NCBI GenBank assembly: GCA_913056245.1 | Contig: CAJXME010000095.1 | Span: forward strand, 1 to 5,541 | Length of the DNA: 5,541 bases | Origin: an uncultured Alphaproteobacteria bacterium | GTDB taxonomy: Bacteria; Pseudomonadota; Alphaproteobacteria; Puniceispirillales; UBA1172 | Direction: 5' to 3' | Shown: positions 1-5,541 of the stretch, piece by piece | How the letters are laid out: each line of letters starts with the position of its first letter | Position numbering within the stretch: the stretch's first letter is position 1 | The notes under the pieces: model-generated | What the model was told of the DNA's origin: nothing | Databases searched by the model: none | The model's input: only the letters and a program-made list of their open reading frames with translations | Made by a program: the position numbers and the translations under genes

Positions 1-300
1 GTCCTCTTTACCGGAAATCAGTTTGTTTTTTTGTGAAAGATATTTTCCCAATTTCATGCCCAAGTCGGGATGAAGCCAGCGAAAAAGGTGTTTGGACAGG
101 GGGTGGGTAAAGAGTTTTTTCATCCGTTTGTAACCTTTATCCCCGGGTCCAAGGCCATCGCCATGACCAATAAAAAACCGGGTTTTTCCCACGATCAAAA
201 CAAGGGGTTGGTGGTGAACGGTGATACCCAGTTCGGTTTGAAAATAGTCGCGCATCCAAAGGTCGTGGTTGCCCACAAAAAAAGTGATAGGAATGCCGGT
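1..300 (-). other. lpxH: Bacteroidetes-style LpxH fragment (UDP-2,3-diacylglucosamine diphosphatase), joined in frame to prfA
   Basis: Residues 155-254 of the open frame match the middle of LpxH, a calcineurin-like phosphoesterase that cleaves UDP-2,3-diacylglucosamine to lipid X in lipid A synthesis at the inner membrane. Visible motifs are [10 protein letters not shown] (161-170), which holds the GNHD metal site, and [19 protein letters not shown] (198-216), which holds the metal-binding His200. They are followed by [10 protein letters not shown] (226-235) and [10 protein letters not shown] (245-254). This combination is, from memory, typical of Bacteroidetes LpxH. The earlier metal motifs (Asp-x-His and Gly-Asp-x-x-Asp) should lie upstream but are replaced by RF1 sequence, and the later His-x-His would lie beyond the edge. 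GC here is roughly 46%, somewhat below the adjoining prfA part. I read this as a foreign piece, probably joined by misassembly. LpxH-family identity is strong; the phylum is an inference. Confidence 0.85.
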
Positions 301-762
301 ATCGGAAATTTCCATGACTTCAAACCGCCAGCCATGTTTGGCGGCGAGGCGCTGATACATATTGAAAAGTTCGGCGGCGAATAACGCAGCTTCTTCTCCG
401 CCTGTGCCGGCACGCACTTCGAAAATGGCATTGCGCTGGTCGTCTTTATCTTTTGGCAGCAGCAACAATTGCAGGGCGCTTTCGGCCTCTGGCAGAGCAT
501 CGGTGATGCTGTCGATTTCTTCTTCCGCCATGGCAATGATCTCGGCATCGCCTTCGGCTTCAGCGATCATCTGTTTGGCGGCTTCCAGATCAGCGGCCAT
601 GGTTTTAACCGCCAAGGCTTGTTCCGCCACAGGGCGCAAATCCGATAACTCCCGCGACAGTTTGGTTAATTCATCGGGGGAAAGATTGGCCGATTGCGCC
701 AATTGATTTTCAATATCCTGACGGCGGGTCAAGACCCGCTCAAGGTTGTCGTAGAGACTCAT
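1..762 (-). CDS. prfA: Chimeric open frame: RF1 (PrfA) N-terminal part joined to an LpxH-like segment, cut by window edge
   Basis: The frame starts at ATG 762-760 and stays open for 254 codons to the left edge. Residues 1 to about 157 are class I release factor 1, which ends translation at UAA and UAG in the ribosome. They comprise an acidic coiled N-terminal domain (about 1-105), the LLLPKD segment (101-106) and the conserved block [21 protein letters not shown] (112-132). A normal RF1 of about 360 residues would continue with a Gly-Gly-Tyr/Phe-Lys-Glu type segment, the PxT stop-codon reading motif and the GGQ peptidyl-hydrolysis motif. None of these is present here. From residue 158 the sequence is instead a metallophosphoesterase (see the separate entry). 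The start codon overlaps the hisS stop as ATGA, which suggests translational coupling. As it stands the product could not act as a release factor. The start and the RF1 identity of residues 1-150 are very secure; the reality of the fusion is doubtful. Confidence 0.9.
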   Translation of the reverse strand, partial: MSLYDNLERVLTRRQDIENQLAQSANLSPDELTKLSRELSDLRPVAEQALAVKTMAADLEAAKQMIAEAEGDAEIIAMAEEEIDSITDALPEAESALQLLLLPKDKDDQRNAIFEVRAGTGGEEAALFAAELFNMYQRLAAKHGWRFEVMEISDTGIPITFFVGNHDLWMRDYFQTELGITVHHQPLVLIVGKTRFFIGHGDGLGPGDKGYKRMKKLFTHPLSKHLFRWLHPDLGMKLGKYLSQKNKLISGKED

Positions 763-2030
763 GACTGATCCTGAAAAAGAGTCGAAAGATGATCAACGGC
801 CGCATCAAGGCCAAGGTTTGTCTGACTGCCGTCTTGCATATCGCGCAAGACCAGCGCTTTTTGTGCCGCTTCATCGGCGCCAAAAATGCCAACATAACGA
901 GCGCCCAATTTATCCGCCCGTTTTAATTGCTTGCCAAGATTGCCGCTGAACGGCATCTCAACCCGAATGCCGCGTTGCCGCAATTGATTGGCCAGCGCGA
1001 AGAGTTGCGTTTCCGTGGACATTTGCCCTTCAGCATCAGGCAAAGCGATCAACACCAACGGCGCGTCTAAGCGCGGCGCTTGGCCAGAGAGCAACGCCAA
1101 GCGTTCCACCCCAGCGGCCCAGCCCACGCCCGCCACATTAGGGCCGCCCAGCGTTTCCGCCAAGCCGTCATACCGCCCGCCACCTAAGACCGTGCCTTGC
1201 GCGCCCAAATCGCTGGTGATGAATTCAAAGGCCGTGTGGCAATAATAATCCAGCCCCCGCACCAATTTCGGGTCACGTTCAAAAGCCACGCCCGCGGCGG
1301 CCAATTGTTCCATCACCCGTTCGATATGGGCGGTCGAGGCTTCGTTGAGATAATCCCCCAGCAACGGCGCATCGGCAATCAGCGCACGATCGCCTTCATC
1401 TTTGCTGTCAAGGATACGCAAGGGGTTGGTGTCCAATCGCCTCTGGCTGTCTTCGGACAATTGATCTTTAACGCCTGAAAGAAACGCCACCAGCGCCGAT
1501 CGATACGCCGCTCGGCATTCCGCATCGCCGAGCGAATTGAGATGCAAACGGCATGACGCCAAAACCCCCAATTGATCGAGCATCATCGCGCCAAGGGCAA
1601 TGACTTCAGCATCCGCCATGGGCGAGGTGGGGCCCAGCAATTCAACGCCAACTTGATGGAATTGCCGCATCCGCCCTTTTTGAGGGCGTTCATAACGAAA
1701 CATCGGGCCTTGGTAATAAAACTTCTGCGGCAAGGTTTGGGTGAGACCAGCGGAAATCAATGCCCGCACCACGCCAGCCGTGCCTTCGGGGCGAAGCGTC
1801 AACCCTTCCCCCCCACGATCGGTGAAGGAATAGGTTTCTTTGGTCACCACATCGCTCGATTCGCCTAACGGGCGGGCGAAGACATCGGTGAACTCAAAGA
1901 TTGGTGTGGCCATTTCTTCAAAGCCAAAAACCCCGGCGCAAGATTTGGCCGTATCGATCACATGACGATGACCGGCCATGTCTTCCGGCATCAGATCAGC
2001 GGTGCCGCGCGGGGATTGCAATTTACTCAT
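759..2030 (-). CDS. hisS: Histidyl-tRNA synthetase
   Basis: Cytoplasmic class II aminoacyl-tRNA synthetase that charges tRNA-His with histidine using ATP. The 423 residues match the usual bacterial length of about 420-430. The class II catalytic core covers about residues 1-320: [12 protein letters not shown] at the N-terminus, [13 protein letters not shown] (78-90), motif 2 within [23 protein letters not shown] (108-130), the family-specific histidine-A motif [15 protein letters not shown] (256-270), the glycine-rich [12 protein letters not shown] (279-290) and motif 3 around AAGVERLAL (305-313). The anticodon-binding domain covers about 323-420. The frame is open further upstream to 2192, but ATG 2030 is chosen because homologous sequence begins there, an AAAGGTGA ribosome binding site stands at 2037-2044, and a longer start would overlap ispG. 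The gene lies 31 bp after ispG, and its TGA overlaps the prfA ATG. It appears intact. Confidence 0.97.
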   Translation of the reverse strand: MSKLQSPRGTADLMPEDMAGHRHVIDTAKSCAGVFGFEEMATPIFEFTDVFARPLGESSDVVTKETYSFTDRGGEGLTLRPEGTAGVVRALISAGLTQTLPQKFYYQGPMFRYERPQKGRMRQFHQVGVELLGPTSPMADAEVIALGAMMLDQLGVLASCRLHLNSLGDAECRAAYRSALVAFLSGVKDQLSEDSQRRLDTNPLRILDSKDEGDRALIADAPLLGDYLNEASTAHIERVMEQLAAAGVAFERDPKLVRGLDYYCHTAFEFITSDLGAQGTVLGGGRYDGLAETLGGPNVAGVGWAAGVERLALLSGQAPRLDAPLVLIALPDAEGQMSTETQLFALANQLRQRGIRVEMPFSGNLGKQLKRADKLGARYVGIFGADEAAQKALVLRDMQDGSQTNLGLDAAVDHLSTLFQDQS

Positions 2031-2036
2031 AACGAT

Positions 2037-2044
2037 TTTCACCT
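2037..2044 (-). promoter_or_regulatory. Ribosome binding site of hisS
   Basis: Reading on the minus strand, AAAGGTGA lies in the 31-bp ispG-hisS gap and ends 6 nt before the ATG at 2030; the core AGGTG has a 7-9 nt spacer. It settles the hisS start at 2030, since the longer in-frame extension to 2192 would need to initiate inside ispG. Confidence 0.75.
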
Positions 2045-2061
2045 TTGCTTCTTGGTGACCT

Positions 2062-3222
2062 TTATATAGAGAGACCTTTTGATGTGGCTTCGGATAATTC
2101 AGTGGCTTCGGTTGCTTCGGCGGCGCGCGCCGCTTTGATCGCGGCGGCACGTTCTTCGACAAGCGCGACCACATGATGGACAATATCGCCATCTTTTAGC
2201 CGATGATCCGCAAGGCCAGAAAGATAAATCTGATGCGTATCTTTGCCGCCACCCGTCAAGCCAATATCGGTTTCCCGCGCTTCACCTGGCCCGTTGACCA
2301 CACAGCCGATGATCGACACGGTGATCGGCTCATCAATATGCTCAAGTTTTTCTTCGATGATCCGAACGGTCTCAATCACGTCAAATTGCTGGCGCGCGCA
2401 AGACGGACAAGAAATCACGGACACACCGCGATGGCGCAAACCAAGCGCTTTCAGCATTTCAAAACCAACGCGAACCTCTTCGGCAGGGTCAGCCGATAGC
2501 GACACCCGGATCGTATCGCCAATCCCTGCCCAAAGTAGGTTGCCCAGCCCAATCGATGATTTCACCGTGCCGGTGCGCAAACCGCCCGCTTCGGTGATGC
2601 CGATATGGAGCGGACAATCAATCGCATCCGCGAGGCCATAATATGCCGCCACCGCTAGAAAGACATCGGAGGCTTTGACGGAAATTTTGAATTCATGAAA
2701 ATCATGATCCTGCAAAATCTTGGCGTGGTTGAGCGCGGATTCCACCAAAGCTTCGGGGCAAGGCTCACCATATTTTTCCAGCAAATCGCGTTCCAATGAT
2801 CCGGCATTGACGCCAATACGGATAGAGCAGCCATGATCACGCGCCGCGCTCACCACATCACGCACCCGATCCGCCGCGCCAATATTGCCGGGGTTGATCC
2901 GCAAACACGCCGCCCCTGCCTTAGCCGCTTCAATGGCACGCTTATAATGGAAATGAATATCGGCGACGATCGGCACCGGCGATTGCGCGGTAATCTCCGC
3001 CAAAGCCGCGGTGCTGGCTTCATCAGGGCAAGCCACGCGAACGATATCCGCGCCTGCTTTCGCCGCCGCATTAATCTGCGCCATGGTGGCGGCCACATCG
3101 CTGGTTAAAGTGTTGGTCATCGTCTGCACCGATATTGGCGCATCACCACCAACCGCCACAGACCCCACCATGATCTGCCTTGTTTTGCGGCGATCAATAT
3201 CGCGATAGGGTCTTACGCTCAT
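2062..3222 (-). CDS. ispG: 4-hydroxy-3-methylbut-2-enyl diphosphate synthase (IspG/GcpE)
   Basis: Iron-sulfur enzyme of the MEP isoprenoid pathway; it converts 2-C-methyl-D-erythritol 2,4-cyclodiphosphate to HMBPP by reductive ring opening in the cytoplasm. The 386 residues are slightly longer than the 372 of E. coli. A TIM-barrel domain fills about residues 1-265, with the characteristic [16 protein letters not shown] start, SVQTMTNT (31-38), [11 protein letters not shown] (86-96) and RINPGNIG (108-115). The C-terminal [4Fe-4S] domain carries CPSC (Cys272, Cys275), Cys307 and Glu314 within [10 protein letters not shown], the expected cluster ligands. The extra length is a low-complexity tail with three Glu-Ala-Thr units (about 369-380), probably dispensable. 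ATG 3222 is preceded by GGAG at a 6-nt spacing. The gene sits between rodZ-like and hisS, as in many Proteobacteria. All key residues are present and the gene looks functional. Confidence 0.97.
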   Translation of the reverse strand: MSVRPYRDIDRRKTRQIMVGSVAVGGDAPISVQTMTNTLTSDVAATMAQINAAAKAGADIVRVACPDEASTAALAEITAQSPVPIVADIHFHYKRAIEAAKAGAACLRINPGNIGAADRVRDVVSAARDHGCSIRIGVNAGSLERDLLEKYGEPCPEALVESALNHAKILQDHDFHEFKISVKASDVFLAVAAYYGLADAIDCPLHIGITEAGGLRTGTVKSSIGLGNLLWAGIGDTIRVSLSADPAEEVRVGFEMLKALGLRHRGVSVISCPSCARQQFDVIETVRIIEEKLEHIDEPITVSIIGCVVNGPGEARETDIGLTGGGKDTHQIYLSGLADHRLKDGDIVHHVVALVEERAAAIKAARAAEATEATELSEATSKGLSI

Positions 3223-3264
3223 GTCAGGCTCCGGTGACCAGTCATCCTATGTTGAAACATTTGT

Positions 3265-3293
3265 TTGATACCGTATCGTCGAAATTTCAGCAA
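3265..3293 (-). promoter_or_regulatory. Candidate sigma-70-type promoter for ispG
   Basis: On the minus strand TTGCTG (3293-3288) and TATCAA (3270-3265) are separated by exactly 17 nt, upstream of the ispG ATG at 3222. The match to the -35 and -10 consensus is partial (TATCAA agrees at 4 of 6 positions), so this is a weak prediction. It would give a leader of about 35 nt holding the GGAG ribosome binding site. The 126-bp gap is long enough to hold a promoter, but read-through from rodZ is equally possible. Confidence 0.3.
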
Positions 3294-3346
3294 TCACATT
3301 CGGTGACCGCATTGATCGATATAGGGTGATGGAAGAAAATTTCAGC
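3282..3346. repeat. Short direct repeats in the rodZ-ispG gap
   Basis: The 10-mer aaatttcagc occurs at 3282-3291 and again at 3337-3346, 55 bp apart. In the same gap the 8-mer cggtgacc occurs at 3232-3239 and 3301-3308, 69 bp apart, and gataccgtatc (3267-3277) is an inverted repeat with 5-bp arms around one base. They may be binding sites or chance matches; the sequence alone does not decide. Confidence 0.35.
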
Positions 3347-3348
3347 CG

Positions 3349-4566
3349 CTAATAACGCTGGCTGATGATGGTATGATCAAGCGGCAATTCGCTCAAAGTC
3401 TCGCCCCAACCGCCAAGGGTGACGGCATCCGAAAGACCGAGTTTAATTTCAATGCCGCCGGCATTCCCTGTGGTCAGAAACAAATCTTCGCCGCCGGGGA
3501 CAATATAGGTTTCGCCTTTACGCATCAGCCGCTGGGAAACAACACTGCCATCGGCGCGGGTGACTTCCACCCAACTGTTGGCGGTGGCAAGAACCGTGAT
3601 TTCTTTTTCCGGAATGCGATTGGTGGCAATCGCGGCGGTGACGCTGTTATCGCCGTCACTCAAAATAGGCGTTGCAACACTGGCGGTTTCCGTCACGGTA
3701 GTTTCCACCCCACCCGCATCCACCTTGGGCAGATCATCGGTGGCGACAGGGATTGCCGCAGGGGTTGCCGTTGGCGCGGCCGCGCTTGCGACATCCACCG
3801 CGGTGTCTTGCGTTTCCGAAACAGGAAGCGTTGACGTTTCTGGCAACACTTCCGTAACAGTTGGTTGAGCATCGGCTATAACCGTCTCATTGCCCGTTTC
3901 AACATTAGGGGTGAGCACATCTTCATTAACATTTTCACCGGTCACACCCGCCGCTGTATCAATTTCGATATTGGCCACGGTATCAAATTGCACTTCAGGC
4001 GCTTGATCCGCCGTAGTGCCAATTGCCGGATCAGACGGCGATGTTGTCATCGCGTACCAGCCGCCATAAAACACCACCCCCGCCACCAACGCGGCCAAGG
4101 CCGTGCGACCAGCGGTGGATTTCTGCTGGAATTTCTGATTGATGAACTCGTATTGAGGGCGGCTTTCTTGTGCGGACAGGCTTGTTTTTAATTCCGCGCA
4201 AAGCAAAGCCGCATCCAATTTCAAGAAATTAGCATAAGTACGAACATAGCCAATCACATAGGCCATGGTTGGCAACTCATCCGCATTACCGATTTCGATA
4301 TTTTTCAAATAGCGTTCAGCAATGCGCAATTGCGCTGAAATTTCCTGACGCGTTAACCCTTGCTCGCGGCGTTCGGTTTGAAGAATTTTACCAATCTTCT
4401 TCAGCACTGTCTCGCTCGACACATCTTCGCTTGAGGGGGGCTGATCATCAGGGGTAAATGAGATGTTATGGCGCGTAAAACCCTGTTGCCGAATCTCATC
4501 CTGCTGAGTCGCGCCTTCATTCTTCAGCGGATCACCGCTGGTCTGATTTGCCGTTGTCTGAACCAT
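3349..4566 (-). CDS. rodZ: RodZ-like protein: N-terminal HTH, one membrane helix, DUF4115-type C-terminal domain
   Basis: Inner-membrane protein of the RodZ family, which in well-studied bacteria links the MreB cytoskeleton to the cell-wall machinery and supports rod shape. The 405 residues contain a variable N-terminal extension (1-52), a Xre-type helix-turn-helix (about 55-120, with LTRQEISAQLRIAERYLKNIE and the LPTMAYVIGYVRTYANFL stretch typical of RodZ), and one membrane helix (about 155-173, ALAALVAGVVFYGGW). A long Thr/Ala/Val/Asp/Glu-rich linker (about 174-320) follows, then a beta-rich DUF4115-type domain (about 321-390) with SWVEVTRADGSVV and LTTGNAGGIEIKLG. Basic residues before the helix and an acidic linker after it suggest the N-terminus is cytoplasmic and the C-terminus periplasmic. 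Position directly upstream of ispG supports the family call. ATG 4566 has no clear Shine-Dalgarno sequence; an in-frame GTG at 4422 lies just before the HTH and is a possible shorter start. Family membership is firm; the role in this organism is inferred. Confidence 0.88.
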   Translation of the reverse strand: MVQTTANQTSGDPLKNEGATQQDEIRQQGFTRHNISFTPDDQPPSSEDVSSETVLKKIGKILQTERREQGLTRQEISAQLRIAERYLKNIEIGNADELPTMAYVIGYVRTYANFLKLDAALLCAELKTSLSAQESRPQYEFINQKFQQKSTAGRTALAALVAGVVFYGGWYAMTTSPSDPAIGTTADQAPEVQFDTVANIEIDTAAGVTGENVNEDVLTPNVETGNETVIADAQPTVTEVLPETSTLPVSETQDTAVDVASAAAPTATPAAIPVATDDLPKVDAGGVETTVTETASVATPILSDGDNSVTAAIATNRIPEKEITVLATANSWVEVTRADGSVVSQRLMRKGETYIVPGGEDLFLTTGNAGGIEIKLGLSDAVTLGGWGETLSELPLDHTIISQRY

Positions 4567-4708
4567 AAACGCTATAATATGAACAACTTATAATTGTTTA
4601 TGATGAATTTTTGGGCATCTCGCAAGCGCGAAATCTTAATCCGGCGTTAACCCACTAAATCTTGTGGCTGGTCTCAAAAAATCAACTATATGTGCGATTG
4701 CTAATATA
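4567..4708 (-). promoter_or_regulatory. AT-rich lysC-rodZ intergenic region, probable rodZ promoter region
   Basis: This 142-bp gap is the longest in the window and is markedly AT-rich next to rodZ. On the minus strand TATTAT (4579-4574) lies only 7 nt before the rodZ ATG. As a -10 box it would place the transcription start at or next to the ATG, but no good -35 is seen. AACAA and TTGTT arms (4582-4586 and 4594-4598) around a 7-nt centre form a weak inverted repeat that could be an operator. I see no convincing intrinsic terminator for lysC: there is a T6 run just after it, but no strong GC stem before that run. Confidence 0.35.
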
Positions 4709-5191
4709 TTACTCGCCGTCCAAACCGAAAGCGGTGTGCAAGCTTCGCACGGCCAATTCGGTGTAGTCGCGGCTGATCAACACGCTGATTTTAATCTCTG
4801 ATGTTGAGATCACTTCAATGTTAATGCCCTTTTCCGCAAGGGTCGTAAACATCGTTTTGGCGATCCCCGGCTGGCTCCGCATCGCCATGCCGACCACTGA
4901 TACTTTGCAGACATTTTCAGCGGTGAGAATATTGTCCAAGCCGATTTCAGATTTCAGATCATCAAGCACCGATTTGGCGCGATTGAGTTCTGACCCCGCC
5001 ACGGAGAAGGTGATGTCCGTCTTGCCTTCTGTGCTGGCCGCTGTTTGAACGATCATATCGACATTGACGTTGTGATCAGCAAGATTGCTGAAAATCGTTG
5101 CCGCCACGCCGGGTTTATCGTCAAGTCCCGCGAGGGTAATCTTTGCTTCATCGGCGCTATAGGCAATGCCACTGACTGAATTTTTTTCCAT
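4709..5191 (-). other. Possible internal translation start giving a separate aspartokinase ACT (beta) subunit
   Basis: Inside lysC an in-frame ATG (5191-5189) is preceded on the minus strand by GAGGAAG (5203-5197), an excellent Shine-Dalgarno match with a 5-7 nt spacing. The product would be 160 residues starting [17 protein letters not shown] and holding just the two ACT domains. In Bacillus subtilis and Corynebacterium glutamicum the aspartokinase gene makes such a beta subunit from an internal start at about the same place, with a similar length. The caution is that consecutive glutamate codons (Asn-Glu-Glu-Glu-Ile-Met) create a GAGGAA sequence without any regulatory purpose. This is a possible nested product, not a separate gene. 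Confidence 0.4.
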
Positions 5192-5541
5192 GATTTCTTC
5201 CTCATTTACGACCATCGTTCCCGGCAGGTCTTCAAAACTGGATAGCACTTGCAGCGCCACCCCATGCCGCATGGCCATGGCCACAGACCGTGTTTGCAAG
5301 ACCTTTGCCCCGCCCGATGCCATTTCCAGCATTTCTTCAAAAGTAATCCGATCAAGTTTTTGCGCTTTTGGCACAATGCGCGGATCGGTGGTATAGACGC
5401 CATCGACATCGGTATAGATATCACAGCGGTCTGCCTTTAACGCCGCCGCCAAGGCCACCGCCGATGTGTCGGAGCCGCCGCGCCCCAGTGTGGTGATACG
5501 ATTATCATCCGCCACGCCTTGGAAACCAGCCATCACCGCCA
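4709..5541 (-). CDS. lysC: Aspartokinase, 5' end cut by window edge
   Basis: Aspartate kinase phosphorylates L-aspartate with ATP, the first step to lysine, threonine, methionine and diaminopimelate, in the cytoplasm. About 276 C-terminal residues are present; the family has about 405-420, so some 130 N-terminal residues, including the start of the kinase domain, lie beyond the edge. Numbering from the codon at 5536, the end of the kinase domain shows [19 protein letters not shown] (15-33) and [19 protein letters not shown] (40-58). Two ACT domains follow (about 133-200 and 212-275), with [13 protein letters not shown] (137-149), DITFSV (174-179) and the effector-site segment [14 protein letters not shown] (241-254). 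This tandem-ACT form is usually inhibited by lysine, or by lysine plus threonine; which effector applies cannot be read from the sequence. The stop is TAA at 4711-4709. GTG 5536 and the next ATG are internal codons, not starts. It reads as intact apart from the edge. Confidence 0.96.
   Translation of the reverse strand, partial: AVMAGFQGVADDNRITTLGRGGSDTSAVALAAALKADRCDIYTDVDGVYTTDPRIVPKAQKLDRITFEEMLEMASGGAKVLQTRSVAMAMRHGVALQVLSSFEDLPGTMVVNEEEIMEKNSVSGIAYSADEAKITLAGLDDKPGVAATIFSNLADHNVNVDMIVQTAASTEGKTDITFSVAGSELNRAKSVLDDLKSEIGLDNILTAENVCKVSVVGMAMRSQPGIAKTMFTTLAEKGINIEVISTSEIKISVLISRDYTELAVRSLHTAFGLDGE

Noticed and set aside
70..384. Plus-strand open frame across the prfA-lpxH junction
   Set aside because: Antisense to two recognisable protein segments; its product resembles no family I know.
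2031..2192. N-terminal extension of hisS by 54 codons up to 2192
   Set aside because: It would overlap the 3' end of ispG by about 130 bp, the added residues look unlike HisS, and a good ribosome binding site and the normal HisS N-terminus occur at 2030.
3373..3868. Plus-strand open frames opposite the rodZ linker (about 153 and 102 codons)
   Set aside because: They lie fully antisense to a well-supported coding gene, have Gly/Arg/Thr-rich composition typical of antisense shadows, and show no domain or ribosome binding site.
4573..4594. Two perfect TATAAT boxes on the plus strand
   Set aside because: They lie in an AT-rich gap with no plus-strand gene downstream; base composition explains them.
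4609..4700. Possible intrinsic terminator after lysC
   Set aside because: Only 4-bp stems (for example CCAC/GTGG and TCGC/GCGA) are found, and none directly precedes a T run; the T6 run near 4680 has no strong hairpin before it.
1..5541. A novel defence, mobile or biosynthetic system
   Set aside because: Every long frame with coding character is a known housekeeping gene in a familiar order; no cargo genes, integrase, toxin-antitoxin pair, arrays or unexplained coding space remain.

Overview
This window looks like a piece of an alphaproteobacterial chromosome of roughly 50% GC, probably a short metagenomic contig. All recognisable genes lie on the minus strand, so transcription runs from right to left. 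In that order they are lysC (aspartokinase, 5' end cut by the right edge), a rodZ-like gene (HTH, one membrane helix, DUF4115-type domain), ispG (MEP isoprenoid pathway), hisS (histidyl-tRNA synthetase) and prfA (peptide chain release factor 1). The order rodZ-ispG-hisS is widespread in Proteobacteria. Having lysC upstream and prfA downstream fits Alphaproteobacteria; this placement rests on remembered synteny and protein style, not on a search.

Layout: lysC 4709-5541, a 142-bp gap with an AT-rich stretch, rodZ-like 3349-4566, a 126-bp gap with short repeats and a possible ispG promoter, ispG 2062-3222, a 31-bp gap carrying the hisS ribosome binding site, hisS 759-2030, then prfA starting at 762 with an ATGA overlap of the hisS stop. 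The genes serve separate housekeeping roles: amino acid synthesis, cell shape, isoprenoids, tRNA charging and translation termination. hisS and prfA look translationally coupled. No RNA gene, mobile element, CRISPR array or stretch over 300 bp without a gene was seen.

The main anomaly is at the left edge. The prfA frame stays open to position 1, but after about residue 157 it stops being a release factor. It becomes the middle of a Bacteroidetes-style LpxH (UDP-2,3-diacylglucosamine diphosphatase, a metallophosphoesterase), joined in frame through a short shared Ser-Asp-Thr-Gly-Ile stretch. Neither half has its full set of catalytic or functional motifs. An assembly or amplification chimera is the most likely explanation, so positions 1 to about 300 should not be credited to this organism without read support.

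The second point of interest is a strong ribosome binding site and in-frame ATG inside lysC, exactly where the ACT regulatory region begins. It resembles the internal start that makes the separate beta subunit in some Gram-positive aspartokinases. I see no evidence of a previously undescribed system in this window.
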